Origin: Opitutaceae bacterium BACL24 MAG-120322-bin51
GTDB taxonomy: Bacteria > Verrucomicrobiota > Verrucomicrobiia > Opitutales > Coraliomargaritaceae
DNA: 64,000 nt
Direction of reading: 5' to 3'
NCBI GenBank assembly: GCA_905182465.1
Contig: CAJJBI010000001.1
Coordinates: forward strand, 62,001-126,000
In this document: piece after piece, positions 49,728 to 58,546 of the stretch
Layout of the letters: each line of letters opens with the position of its first letter
How positions within the stretch are numbered: position 1 is the first letter of the stretch
Notes under the pieces: model-generated
Databases searched by the model: none
What the model was told of the DNA's origin: nothing
The model's input: the letters and a program-made list of their open reading frames with translations, nothing else
Made by a program: the position numbers and the translations under genes

Positions 49728-50864
49728 ATGTGTAAAACGTGCAAGTTCCACTCAGTGCGATTTACACCCCAGAAACCCAGCCTCTTTGGCGAAACTCTCG
49801 AAAGCCTGAAAGACCAGATCGAAGCGGCAGGGCACAAGGGCTTCCGCGCCAAGCAAGTCATGGAGTGGCTTTACAAAAAGCGCGTAGATTCGTGGGATGC
49901 TATGACAAATCTGCCGAAGGATTTCCGTGCCTGGCTCGAAGAAAATTTCATCCTATACCCCACTACGCCTGTCATAGATAAGCGCTCTGACGACGTCACC
50001 CAAAAGCTGCTCCTCGAGCTAGAAGACAAATCGTTGATTGAGACTGTTCTGATCCGTGCGCCACAAAAAGGCGTTGGGCAAGAGGACTCGCGCAAGACGG
50101 TCTGCGTGTCTATTCAAGTAGGTTGCGCTTTTGGCTGTAAGTTCTGCGCCTCCGGATTGGCTGGCTTTCGGCGTAATCTAATGGCGGCAGAAGTCGTCTC
50201 TCAACTAATGCACATCTGCCGCCGCGAAGATGCTCACACCGATCGCGCCCGAGAGGAGATTGCCTCCTTTGATAACATCGTCTTCATGGGCATGGGCGAG
50301 CCACTCTCAAATTACGACACTCTCGTTCGCACCATTCGCATTCTTAACGCCGAATGGGGACTTAATTTCGGAGCGCGTCGCATCACGGTATCGACTTCCG
50401 GCCTCGCGCCTCAGATTCTTAAACTGGCGGAGGAGGGGATCGCGGTGCGCCTTGCTATCTCCCTGCATGGAGCGACTAACGAAGTCCGCCAGCAGATCAT
50501 GCCGATCAATAAAAAATACCCGCTTGAAGACTTGATTCCTGCCGCAAAAGCCTTTCAGCGAAAGCACGGGCGCATGCTCACGTTGGAATTTATTCTGATT
50601 GAAGATGTCAACGACAGTCTCGACCAAGCACGCGAGTTGGCTAAAATCGCTCGCGATCTCCACGCCCACGTCAACTGCATCCCCTACAACACAGTTGAGG
50701 GCCTCCAGTGGAAACGCCCCAGCCTACGTCGCCAGGACGCTTTTGTTGATGTGCTCCGCAAAGCCAAAGTCTCTGCTACTATTCGCCGAGAAAAAGGCCA
50801 TGACATCAATGCTGCTTGCGGTCAACTTAGGCTCAAAACGGAGAAGGAATTGGCTGATGTATAA
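49728..50864 (+). CDS. rlmN: 23S rRNA A2503 / tRNA A37 C2-methyltransferase
   Basis: A radical-SAM methyltransferase. The cluster motif is GCAFGCKFCASGLAG (C-x3-C-x2-C). NIVFMGMGEPLSNYD and ITVSTSGLAPQI match RlmN, and the C-terminal Cys used in methyl transfer lies in HDINAACGQLR. The N-terminal accessory domain (FRAKQVMEWLYKKRVDSW) is present. Length 378 residues. The ATG at 49728 is accepted though a later start is possible, since the first ~20 residues are not family-conserved. Confidence 0.95.
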   Translation: MCKTCKFHSVRFTPQKPSLFGETLESLKDQIEAAGHKGFRAKQVMEWLYKKRVDSWDAMTNLPKDFRAWLEENFILYPTTPVIDKRSDDVTQKLLLELEDKSLIETVLIRAPQKGVGQEDSRKTVCVSIQVGCAFGCKFCASGLAGFRRNLMAAEVVSQLMHICRREDAHTDRAREEIASFDNIVFMGMGEPLSNYDTLVRTIRILNAEWGLNFGARRITVSTSGLAPQILKLAEEGIAVRLAISLHGATNEVRQQIMPINKKYPLEDLIPAAKAFQRKHGRMLTLEFILIEDVNDSLDQARELAKIARDLHAHVNCIPYNTVEGLQWKRPSLRRQDAFVDVLRKAKVSATIRREKGHDINAACGQLRLKTEKELADV

Positions 50865-50948
50865 TCCCTTTTCACACCTTGGGTGCGAGTTGACTCACGC
50901 ACTACTATGTTAACTTGCAACACAGGCGCAGCAAGCTACAGTTAAATC

Positions 50949-51941
50949 CTACAAAAAGTAGCGCACGTAAGCATCCTCGCGCAGTTCGTTGAGCCACTTT
51001 TCTTGTGTCTCGCGGGCGATTTCGCCGACGAGGACATTTTCGATAATGTCGCGCACTTGCGCCACTGGTTGGATCATCTCTTCTCGTTTATCTTCTGCGT
51101 AGAGAATAAAAATTGTCCCCCCGATTTCGATCGGTTGGCTGTATTGTGTTGTCTCTAGGCCGAAGGCGATATCACTGAGTTCCTTGCGGATGTCCTTACG
51201 CTCGATCCAGCCCCAATCGCCGCCTTTGCGGCTCATTTCGTCTTGGCTGTATTTACGCGCGATGTCTCCGAAATTGGCACCGTTCTCGAGTTCGTAGATC
51301 ACTTTCTTGGCTGTTTGGCGTAGTGGAACAAGACCTTCGCTCGCCATCGGCGTTAGGATGACTTGGCGTAAGTGAAGTGCTTCTTCTTGGTAAAAGCGTA
51401 GCTTGTTTTTGACATAAAATTCTTCGATCCGCTCGGGGCTGATCTCGGACTGTGAGCGACGAGTCTCCGCTCGCATCGCATTCACGACGACGCGCTTGTA
51501 GATGTTTCGGCGGAAGTCGCGGGCAGTCTCTCCTCGAGCGCGCAGGTATTCAAGGAAGCGGCCGCGATCACCACCAAAGTCGCGGTCAATCACCTCGTCA
51601 TACTCCTGATCGATATAGGACTCGGGTAAAAGCAGACCCTTTTCTTCGGCTGCTTTGACGATGATGATGCGGTCAATCATGTTTTGTAGCACTTCTTTAC
51701 TCAGCTCGTCGATTCGCTTGGAAAATTCTTGAGCGTTGCGCGATTCCACACGTAGACGAGGGATGATAGGCTCCAGCTCGCGGCGTAGCTCTTCGACCGT
51801 GATGATTTGTCCTTCGGCGATGGCGGCGATTCCATTGCCCAAGCGAAGTAGCTCGGGGTCGGAAGCGTTCTGCGCATGCAGGCTAGTTAGGATTAGACAG
51901 GCGGAAAAGAGGAGTGTACTGAAGAGACGAAGGTGCTTCAT
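50949..51941 (-). CDS. SurA-like periplasmic peptidyl-prolyl isomerase
   Basis: A periplasmic chaperone/PPIase. The ATG at 51941 gives a signal peptide ([20 protein letters not shown]). A SurA-N-like helical part follows ([39 protein letters not shown]) and then a parvulin rotamase domain ([11 protein letters not shown]..., [26 protein letters not shown] in two motifs). About 330 residues. It probably assists outer-membrane protein folding. Confidence 0.88.
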   Translation of the reverse strand: MKHLRLFSTLLFSACLILTSLHAQNASDPELLRLGNGIAAIAEGQIITVEELRRELEPIIPRLRVESRNAQEFSKRIDELSKEVLQNMIDRIIIVKAAEEKGLLLPESYIDQEYDEVIDRDFGGDRGRFLEYLRARGETARDFRRNIYKRVVVNAMRAETRRSQSEISPERIEEFYVKNKLRFYQEEALHLRQVILTPMASEGLVPLRQTAKKVIYELENGANFGDIARKYSQDEMSRKGGDWGWIERKDIRKELSDIAFGLETTQYSQPIEIGGTIFILYAEDKREEMIQPVAQVRDIIENVLVGEIARETQEKWLNELREDAYVRYFL

Positions 51942-52168
51942 GGATGTGCGCAAACGGTAAATATTCGGTAAATCCAATAGAACATAGAAGCGCCTCTTAA
52001 GTGGTCAAGCGGTATATGTCATGAGCTGCAAGCAATTGTACTGTCCTACGCTAGGCTCACCTATAAAAGCCACGCAGGCATGACACCAAGCCTGTATCAC
52101 TCTGAGCAGACTCGCTAGCGCCGCTTCGTAGTTGACGGCTCGCATACCATCTTCAACTTTACAAAAAT

Positions 52169-52639
52169 ATGGAACTCTCTGACGCACAAAAAGTCGCTGT
52201 TACTCAATGGATTCAAGAAGGCCGCTCGCTGGCTGATGTGCAGCGTTCCCTACGTGAGGACTTCGAAATCTCCATCACCTACATGGACGTCCGTTTCCTC
52301 GTCGACGACCTCGATATCGCAGTGGTCGAAGCGGAACCAGAAGCACCACCTGAAGTCGAGGCTGGAGAAGACGCGACAACTGAACCTGCTGAAGCTGAGC
52401 TGGTCGACGATGGCGGTAACGGCGCAGTGACCGTCGATGTCGACGCCATTCCGCGGCCTGGATCATTGGTTAATGGCACTGTGGTATTCAGTGACGGCGT
52501 CAGTCTCGGTTGGCAGTTGAGCGCAGCGGGTCAACTAGGCCTCATCCCTGGCGACGATCCCGAGTATCGCCCCAACCCTGAAGACGTGCAGTCTTTTCAG
52601 AGTCAGCTCGAAGAAGTACTCCGCAAGAAGGGATTTTAG
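52169..52639 (+). CDS. Conserved-looking hypothetical protein with acidic linker
   Basis: A 156-residue soluble protein with three parts. The first is an N-terminal helical domain (DAQKVAVTQWIQEGRSLADVQ; reads like a short helix-turn-helix). A very acidic, Ala/Pro/Glu-rich linker follows (about residues 55-90). The third is a C-terminal domain (GSLVNGTVVFSDGVSLGWQL, then LGLIPGDDPEYRPNPEDVQ). No catalytic motif is seen. I do not recognise the family. It stands alone, divergent from the PPIase gene and convergent with the permease pair. Confidence 0.65.
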   Translation: MELSDAQKVAVTQWIQEGRSLADVQRSLREDFEISITYMDVRFLVDDLDIAVVEAEPEAPPEVEAGEDATTEPAEAELVDDGGNGAVTVDVDAIPRPGSLVNGTVVFSDGVSLGWQLSAAGQLGLIPGDDPEYRPNPEDVQSFQSQLEEVLRKKGF

Positions 52640-52718
52640 GTCGGTCTGTCGACCTTGTCGCTGGGGTGCCAGACGAACCAAGAGTCCAAGACCGCAAGAA
52701 TCGGAGGTCCTAGGTTGA

Positions 52719-53606
52719 CTAAGATTCCCCCGAACTCCTCGGATCCAGCGCATCACGCAGGCCGTCACCCACAAAGTTAAGCGCGAAGATCGTCAGCGAG
52801 AAAAACAGCGCAGGGAAGATCAGCATCCAGGGGTAGATATCTAATTTCACGGCACCCTCGTTGATCAATATTCCCCACGAACTCATCGGAGGTTGTACGC
52901 CTAGTCCGAGGAAGCTGATTACTGATTCCAATAAAATTACCGCAGGAATCGTCAGCGTTGTAAATACGATCACGGGGCTCAAAAGATTCGGCAAAATATG
53001 CCTTCCTAGTATGCGCCGCGTGGGCACCCCCGCGACAATAGCCGCATCAACGAATGTCTGCTTACGTAGCGCCTTCGTCTGCCCACGCACGATGCGCGCC
53101 ATGGTCAACCATTCGACCGCTCCGATCGCGAGAAAGATGAGCAGGATGCTTCGCCCCAAAAGCACGGTTAACAAAATCACGATAATTGTAAACGGTAGAG
53201 CGTAAAGCGTATCGACAAAACGCATCATCGCAGCCTCCATACGCCCACCATAGTATCCTGCGATCATTCCGTATACGACCCCTATTAAGAGTGCTACCAT
53301 CGTCGCCGCGAAGCCCACGCCGATGGAAATACGGCCACCGATCAAGGTCCGCACAAGGATGTCGCGCCCGAGCTCGTCTGTGCCAAACCAGTGCGTCCAT
53401 GACGGTGCCTGCGCCCCATAGGCGAGCTGTGTTGTCTCATGCGAATGTGGCACGAAGAACGGACCAATCAAACAGAGTAGGGCGATACCGATAAATAAGC
53501 CGCCACCGATCCGAGCCATGCGGTTCGCGCAGAGTCGCTCCCAAGCATCCCGACCTAGCGATCGAGCGTCGGTGCTGGCTTGCTCTCGTTCTAGTCTAGT
53601 CATCAT
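52719..53606 (-). CDS. Peptide ABC transporter permease (OppC/DppC type)
   Basis: An inner-membrane permease of 295 residues with six membrane segments. DppC/OppC features are the N-terminal anchor before a periplasmic segment, FGTDELGRDILVRTLIGGR, the TARIVRGQTKALRKQTFVDAA-type EAA loop, RHILPNLLSPVIV and LESVISFLGLGVQPPMSSWG. It starts inside the end of the OppB-type gene (overlap of 11 bases). No ATPase or binding protein follows; the next gene downstream is on the opposite strand. Confidence 0.92.
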   Translation of the reverse strand: MMTRLEREQASTDARSLGRDAWERLCANRMARIGGGLFIGIALLCLIGPFFVPHSHETTQLAYGAQAPSWTHWFGTDELGRDILVRTLIGGRISIGVGFAATMVALLIGVVYGMIAGYYGGRMEAAMMRFVDTLYALPFTIIVILLTVLLGRSILLIFLAIGAVEWLTMARIVRGQTKALRKQTFVDAAIVAGVPTRRILGRHILPNLLSPVIVFTTLTIPAVILLESVISFLGLGVQPPMSSWGILINEGAVKLDIYPWMLIFPALFFSLTIFALNFVGDGLRDALDPRSSGES

Positions 53607-54516
53607 GGCGCGTGCGCGGATTCATCCACATCTGAATCAGATCTACTAAAAGGTTAAAAAATAAAATTAGCACTGCATAGAAAAGTACCGTGCCCATTAC
53701 CATCGTGCTGTCTCGGTTGAAGGCTGAGTTGACGAAGAAACTACCCAGCCCTGGGATGAAAAAAATCGTCTCTACTACAAACGAACCACTAATCAAGCCC
53801 GCCACAGCAGGTCCTAAATAGGCCACCACAGGGTAGAGCGCCGTGCGTAGTGCATGGCGCATTACTACCGCCTTTTGGGCGAGCCCTTTTGCGCGCGCCG
53901 TACGGATGTAATCGAGTTGCATCACGTCTAGCATCCCGCTCCGTGCGAGCCGTGCGATGTAGGCTGCATAAAAAAGCCCCAGCGTAACCGCTGGCAATAC
54001 GCGGTCGCCCGGTGTGTTCCAACCAAATGGGTTAAACCAGCCCAGTTGCATACTGAAGGCCATGATAAGAATTGGCCCCAATACAAATGCAGGCAGGCAA
54101 ATGCCCAGCATGGCGAAGCCCATTAGCATACTTTCCGAAGGCCGATTATGCCGCAGTGCCGCTAATACGCCGATGGGTGTGCCGACTGTCAGCGCCACGA
54201 GCAAGGCATAGAGGCCCAGTTCCAGCGACACGGGGAAACTTTGAGCAATGATCTCATCCACATCCCAGCCTGCGTATTTATAAGATGGGCCAAAGTCTCC
54301 CCGTAGTCGTTGTCCAAGAAAGCGGAAATATTGCTCATGCATTGGCAGATCCAGGCCGTAGTGGGCATTGATCAGTGCCTGTACCTCTTCAGGTATGTCC
54401 TTCTCTGTATCGAAGGGGCCACCCGGGGTGAGCTGCATCAAAATAAACGTCGCTGTCGCAATCACCCATAGTGTCGGGATAGCCTGTAGTAGACGTCTGA
54501 GGATTAAAAGGTGCAT
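53596..54516 (-). CDS. Peptide ABC transporter permease (OppB/DppB type)
   Basis: An inner-membrane permease of 306 residues. The N-terminus MHLLILRRLLQAIPTLWVIA, the motif TPGGPFDTEKDIP, the EAA-type RTARAKGLAQKAVVMRHALR and the ending DLIQMWMNPRTRHDD are typical of DppB/OppB. Together with the overlapping OppC-type gene it forms a heterodimeric permease. No ATPase or binding protein is adjacent, in contrast to the importer at 16-21 kb. Confidence 0.92.
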   Translation of the reverse strand: MHLLILRRLLQAIPTLWVIATATFILMQLTPGGPFDTEKDIPEEVQALINAHYGLDLPMHEQYFRFLGQRLRGDFGPSYKYAGWDVDEIIAQSFPVSLELGLYALLVALTVGTPIGVLAALRHNRPSESMLMGFAMLGICLPAFVLGPILIMAFSMQLGWFNPFGWNTPGDRVLPAVTLGLFYAAYIARLARSGMLDVMQLDYIRTARAKGLAQKAVVMRHALRTALYPVVAYLGPAVAGLISGSFVVETIFFIPGLGSFFVNSAFNRDSTMVMGTVLFYAVLILFFNLLVDLIQMWMNPRTRHDD

Positions 54517-54724
54517 CGGTTCGTTACTTCTTGTCTGAACGACTGAGCCGTTGAATCAAATATCAAATTTGCCAAATCAATGTGAGACAGGTTAAGATTA
54601 TCCGTCTGCTCGTATCAAACATACAGGCTCGGGTCTGTCCCTCTCTCTTTGACTGCGAAACAGCAGTGTCTGAGCTTGCTCAAGTTAGTCAGTCAGTTAA
54701 CATGTGGAACTTAGGATTGACCAC

Positions 54725-55384
54725 ATGTTCGACACTCCCATTCACGTTATCGATTTTGAAGGCAGCCGTCAAAGTGGCGTCGTGGAGTATGGCTACGTCA
54801 CGCTGGAGAATGGTAAGATTGTCGATTCGCAGACGCGAATCTGCGCTCCAGTCGGTACGATTACTGACCTCGACCGAGGCCAGCACGGTATTTCTGAAGA
54901 CCGCGCTTCAAGTGAAGCTCTCTTCGAGACCGAGTGGTCACTCTTCGCTCGCCTCCGCCAATCGGGAGCCTTCTGCGCGCACAACGCCTCAGTTGAAGAC
55001 GGTTTTTTACGCGCCGTTTGGTCGTACCCGCGTATTTCGCCAGATTTTGCGGAACCTGGGCAGACCACCGCAACTTGGGCGCCTTGGCTCGATACGCTCC
55101 ATATTTACCGGTGCGTTTATCCGCAGCTCAAAACCCATAAGCTTCAAGCGCTCATCGAAATCTTCGATCTTCAGGTGACCCTCGACGCCCAAGCCGTCGC
55201 GATTTGTCCTGCAGGGCGTCGCTACTACCACTGCGCTCTTTACGACGCACTAGCCTCTGCCTTGCTCTTGCGCCGCCTGACCGAAGAACCAACTCTAAAA
55301 GATGCCAGCCTGCGCTGGCTCTTCTTGCAAAGCGCTGCCTCCGCCGCTGCCCGTGATGCAATGGGGCAACAGGAACTTCTCTGA
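54725..55384 (+). CDS. DEDD-type 3'-5' exonuclease (DnaQ-like)
   Basis: A soluble exonuclease of about 219 residues. The three Exo motifs are visible: HVIDFEGSRQSG (Asp-x-Glu), FCAHNASVEDGFL (Asp), and YYHCALYDALASALLL (His...Asp; DEDDh type). It resembles the DNA polymerase III epsilon subunit, but here it lacks the polymerase partner domain. The ATG at 54725 gives MFDTPIHVID; earlier codons in frame are unlikely starts. fmt follows 112 bases downstream on the same strand. Confidence 0.85.
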   Translation: MFDTPIHVIDFEGSRQSGVVEYGYVTLENGKIVDSQTRICAPVGTITDLDRGQHGISEDRASSEALFETEWSLFARLRQSGAFCAHNASVEDGFLRAVWSYPRISPDFAEPGQTTATWAPWLDTLHIYRCVYPQLKTHKLQALIEIFDLQVTLDAQAVAICPAGRRYYHCALYDALASALLLRRLTEEPTLKDASLRWLFLQSAASAAARDAMGQQELL

Positions 55385-55496
55385 CTCATTAAGCTCGTAG
55401 TCGAAAGCGTGATCTTTTGGATTATTGATTTCTAAAGTCCAAGCGACCAAATTTTTAAAGTTTCGGTAACACGCTTTGATCGTTTATCTACATCCC

Positions 55497-56468
55497 ATGC
55501 CAGACCTACCAAAAATTGTTTATTTCGGCTCAGACGCCATTTGTTTACCTGGCCTACAGTATCTCCATGAGCAGGCTCGCGATTTCTGCACGCTTGCAGG
55601 GGTGGTCTCGCAGCCCGACCGTCGACAAGGGCGAGGTAAAAAGCTTCAACAAAACTCTGTCGCGGAGTTTGCCAGTTCGAAAGGTATCCCACTCTTTCAG
55701 CCTGAAAAGCCCGATGCGGCACTGGCTGATTGGTTGCGTGCCCAACAAGTTGTGCTCGCCTTCGTTATGGCCTACGGGCACTTCTTGCCCAAAATAGTGC
55801 GCGAGGCGCCAACGCATGGCGTGCTCAATTTCCACGGTTCTATTCTGCCTGCCTATCGCGGAGCGTCGCCAGTCGAGGCCGCCATTGCCCTTGGCGAAGC
55901 GGAGACGGGTGTCTGTTTGATGCAAGTGGTCAAAGAGATGGACGCAGGAGCGGTTGCAGACTGCGAGCGCGTATGTATTGAAAATGTGGACACAAGTCTA
56001 ATTGTCCGCACCAAAGTCGGCCAAGCGGTGCTAGCTCTTTTAGAACGAAATTTAAAAGCGTCGCTTTTAGGTGAGCTAACTTTAGCACCGCAGAATGCCA
56101 GTCTGGCTACTCATTGTCGTAAAATTTCGAAAGAAGATGGCGCACTCGATTTCACCCAAACAGCTGCGTCGATCTCCGCTCGACTTCGCGCGTTCACTCC
56201 TTGGCCAGGTGGCTACTTTGATCATGGAGAAACGCGAGTCAAAGTAGGTAAGTGCTCACTTGCCGAGTCGATTACCTCTGAGCAACCTGGCAGCGTAATT
56301 GTGGCAGGTGAGACTCTTGATGTTGCCACTGGCATGGGTCTATTACGCATTCACGAACTTCAACGCCCTGGTGGGCGCATGTTGCCCGTATCCGAGTTCT
56401 TGCGAGGCTACTCGATTCAGGTTGGTGAAGTGTTGCTTAGCATACCGAGTCATTCATTGCTAGTCTAA
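55497..56468 (+). CDS. fmt: Methionyl-tRNA formyltransferase
   Basis: Formylates initiator Met-tRNA with 10-formyl-THF. The N-terminal formyltransferase domain has GVVSQPDRRQGRGKKLQQ and VLNFHGSILPAYRGASPVEAAI, with the catalytic Asn/His/Asp set (NFHGS..., QVVKEMDAG). A C-terminal OB-like domain starts near ISARLRAFTPWPGGYF. About 323 residues. The ATG at 55497 gives MPDLPKIVYFGSD. No def (deformylase) is adjacent, unlike in many genomes. Confidence 0.94.
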   Translation: MPDLPKIVYFGSDAICLPGLQYLHEQARDFCTLAGVVSQPDRRQGRGKKLQQNSVAEFASSKGIPLFQPEKPDAALADWLRAQQVVLAFVMAYGHFLPKIVREAPTHGVLNFHGSILPAYRGASPVEAAIALGEAETGVCLMQVVKEMDAGAVADCERVCIENVDTSLIVRTKVGQAVLALLERNLKASLLGELTLAPQNASLATHCRKISKEDGALDFTQTAASISARLRAFTPWPGGYFDHGETRVKVGKCSLAESITSEQPGSVIVAGETLDVATGMGLLRIHELQRPGGRMLPVSEFLRGYSIQVGEVLLSIPSHSLLV

Positions 56469-56605
56469 GTATCGCAACTCAAAATCGCTTCGGCCTATTG
56501 TAAATACAGGCTTTACCAGAAGTTTCCTGCAAATTAACGATCGAGTGAAAATAGTCGTATCCGTCCTTATTTGCCATGTGCCAGGGGTAGTCTTATTTCC
56601 CAAAT

Positions 56606-56638
56606 AAAAAAAACGCGCTCCCTGTAGGGAACGCGTTT
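56606..56638 (-). terminator. Rho-independent terminator of the cold-shock gene
   Basis: On the minus strand AACGCGTTCCC, a TACA loop and GGGAGCGCGTT form an 11-bp stem (one G-T pair) followed by a run of T, just after the cold-shock gene. It is a strong, textbook terminator. Confidence 0.85.
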
Positions 56639-56665
56639 TGCCATAAAAATGGGTGATTGCTCGGG

Positions 56666-56869
56666 TTAAGCGGGTGTAACTTCAGTTGCACATGGACCCT
56701 TAGGTCCGCTGCCGATTTCGAAGGAGACTTGTTGACCGTCTTCGAGGGAGGCATAGCCGTCCATTTTGATTTCAGAGTGGTGAACAAAGAGATCTTTGCC
56801 GCCATCTTCGGGGGTGATGAATCCGTAGCCTTTTTCGGCGTCGAACCATTTTACATTTCCTGTACTCAT
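56666..56869 (-). CDS. Cold-shock domain protein (CspA family)
   Basis: A 67-residue RNA/ssDNA-binding OB-fold protein. It has [20 protein letters not shown] (RNP1: KGYGFI), then DLFVHHSEI (RNP2-like) and [16 protein letters not shown]. It acts as an RNA chaperone. The mRNA has a long AT-rich leader of up to 190 bases, common for cold-induced csp genes, and a strong terminator follows the stop. Which csp paralogue it is cannot be said. Confidence 0.95.
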   Translation of the reverse strand: MSTGNVKWFDAEKGYGFITPEDGGKDLFVHHSEIKMDGYASLEDGQQVSFEIGSGPKGPCATEVTPA

Positions 56870-57160
56870 ATACTTGTATTTCTTGTTTTATTCACAGATT
56901 TCGCAGTTTGCTAGTTTCTGTGAGACAACGTGTATCGGATGGAATGAGTGTTGTCGCTAAAAATCTTATCTAATTATTTTGCCAGTTTTCTCTGTGTTTT
57001 ATTCTCTTTCGTACAGTTCTAGAATAGCTTAGCGCTTGTTTAATACATATATCCGTGGCTTGTGCTTGCGGCTAGACGCTCCACAATGCAGTTTCAAATT
57101 TCTGACGTTACATACTCACTTAACTAAGTAAGTTTATACCAAGCGCAGCGATCAAACATT
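56870..57160 (-). promoter_or_regulatory. Long AT-rich leader/promoter region of the cold-shock gene
   Basis: About 290 bases between the divergent cold-shock and thioesterase genes contain no open frame of note. On the minus strand TCACAG and CTGTGA (about 15-50 bases before the csp start) could form a long-loop hairpin in the leader. I cannot place a confident promoter. A structured leader controlling csp translation is known for E. coli cspA; here it is only suggested. Confidence 0.35.
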
Positions 57161-57574
57161 ATGCCTAACACTTTCACTTATCCCTCAGAAGTTTATTTTG
57201 ATGAACTAGATGGCCTTGGGTTCCTTCATCATACCCGCTATTTAATTCACTTAGAGCGTGCACAACAAAAGTTTTTCGAGCAACTGCTCGGCGTGCCCGA
57301 CTTCGATGCCGATCGCGACGAGGATATTTATGTGGTCGTTCACGGTCTCGACGCGCGATTCCGTGTGCCCCTAAGCAAACCAGGTGTGATCCTAGTGGAT
57401 TACCAGATCGTTAAAATTCGCAGTGGTGGCGTGACTATGGATTTCACCATTCGCGCTCCCGAAGGCAAAACGGTTTATTGTACAGGCACACGCACCCTTT
57501 GCAAACTTTCGGCAGAGACTCACCGACCTGTTCCATGGACGGATGCCTTCCGTGCCGCGATGGAAGCATTTTAG
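57161..57574 (+). CDS. Hotdog-fold acyl-CoA thioesterase (4HBT type)
   Basis: A 137-residue soluble protein of the YbgC/4HBT family, which hydrolyses acyl-CoA thioesters. The motif YFDELDGLGFLHHTRYLIHLERAQ is the family's 'D..G..hh..Y..y.E.ar' pattern (Asp replaced in context by DELDGLG). The rest fits a single hotdog domain. Substrate not predictable. It is followed 18 bases later by a small membrane protein. Confidence 0.82.
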   Translation: MPNTFTYPSEVYFDELDGLGFLHHTRYLIHLERAQQKFFEQLLGVPDFDADRDEDIYVVVHGLDARFRVPLSKPGVILVDYQIVKIRSGGVTMDFTIRAPEGKTVYCTGTRTLCKLSAETHRPVPWTDAFRAAMEAF

Positions 57575-57592
57575 TCCAACGGGACTTTATCG

Positions 57593-57937
57593 ATGTTTAA
57601 TTTCTTTTGCCTTCTCACTGCCATAGCTTTTCTGGTCTATGGTCTGTGTTGTATCTTCTCCGGTCACATGGTAGTGGAGTTCGAGCGTTATCGTCTTGCT
57701 CGCTTTCGTATGCTCACGGGATACCTTCAGATTCTTGGGGCAGTCGGCCTGCTCGTCGGTTTTTTGTTTAGTCCTGCTGCCGGCTTATTTGCAGCGCTTG
57801 GACTAAGTGTTCAGATGTTGCTCGGATTTGGCGTGCGCTTATTAATTCGCGACAGCTTGTTGCAATGCCTACCGTCATTCGGATTTATGCTAATCAACGC
57901 AGGCTTGGTCTTTGGTTTTGTGAATCGTTTAACCTAA
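57593..57937 (+). CDS. Small membrane protein, DoxX-like
   Basis: A 114-residue protein with four hydrophobic segments (LLTAIAFLVYGLCCIFSGHM, LQILGAVGLLVGFLF, LFAALGLSVQMLLGFGVRL, FGFMLINAGLVFGF). The arrangement resembles DoxX-type proteins. It follows the thioesterase at 18 bases and its end overlaps the end of the convergent DoxX gene by four bases. Function unknown. Confidence 0.7.
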   Translation: MFNFFCLLTAIAFLVYGLCCIFSGHMVVEFERYRLARFRMLTGYLQILGAVGLLVGFLFSPAAGLFAALGLSVQMLLGFGVRLLIRDSLLQCLPSFGFMLINAGLVFGFVNRLT

Positions 57938-58302
57938 TAGGCTAGTAGAAGAATCGCGACGCAGAGTGTTAGCATAGTCAGGGCAGGGATAGACTTTTTA
58001 AAAGGGTCTTTGATTTTAAGGTGCATGCCAAGTGCGCCTATCATTAAAGCTGCAAGCAAGATTGCTGAGGGGGCAACTAGTGTAGGCAGAAAAATCCCGG
58101 TAATGAGCCCGATCGCAGACACTATCTTTAAAAAGCCTACAATGTAGACGGCGACTGGGGGTAAACCGTAGCTCACGAATTCTTCATTCATGCTCGATGC
58201 TTTGCCACCGCGATACTCTGTACCTTGGCTAAATCGAAGGAGCCACACGTTTAAAATTCCTAGGCCAGCGACGATTTGTAAGAGATATTGAAGGTAGATC
58301 AT
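57934..58302 (-). CDS. DoxX-family membrane protein
   Basis: A 122-residue, four-segment membrane protein. FLKIVSAIGLITGIFLPTLVAPSA and ALMIGALGMHLKIKDPFKK are DoxX-like (membrane-bound, possibly quinone- or thiol-related). No signal peptide beyond the first membrane segment. It is convergent with the preceding small membrane protein, to which it is distantly similar. Confidence 0.78.
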   Translation of the reverse strand: MIYLQYLLQIVAGLGILNVWLLRFSQGTEYRGGKASSMNEEFVSYGLPPVAVYIVGFLKIVSAIGLITGIFLPTLVAPSAILLAALMIGALGMHLKIKDPFKKSIPALTMLTLCVAILLLAY

Positions 58303-58387
58303 TGTGCTGATGGTCGCGATTTCTGCTTCGTTGTCAAATAAGCGTATGAAAAATGAAAGGCTTGGAGCGTTTGTGCGTTCAATATAA

Positions 58388-58546
58388 GTGCGTAGTCATG
58401 GAAAAGCAGTTCGTAAGCAAGATCTCCCTGAAAAGTTGTGTCCTGCTTGTCGGCGCCCCTTCGCTTGGCGTAAAAAGTGGGAGCGTTGCTGGGAGGAGGT
58501 CGTCTACTGCTCTCAGCGCTGTCGTCGGGAGGGTAAGGCATCGTGA
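58388..58546 (+). CDS. DUF2256 zinc-ribbon-like small protein
   Basis: A 52-residue gene that is easy to miss. The frame begins with GTG directly after a TAA stop and contains LPEKLCPACRRPFAWRKKW and VVYCSQRCRR, i.e. a C-x-x-C ... C-x-x-x-C four-cysteine motif matching DUF2256. The stop TGA overlaps the photolyase GTG start (GTGA), a coupling arrangement. DUF2256 genes are recurrent neighbours of cryptochrome/photolyase genes. The longer frame on the other strand (58299-58577) covering it is a shadow. Function unknown; zinc binding is inferred. Confidence 0.82.
   Translation: MRSHGKAVRKQDLPEKLCPACRRPFAWRKKWERCWEEVVYCSQRCRREGKAS

Noticed and set aside
54582-55178. 198-codon plus-strand frame overlapping the exonuclease
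   Set aside because: The overlapping frame contains all DEDDh exonuclease motifs; this one is Ser/Arg-rich and motif-free.
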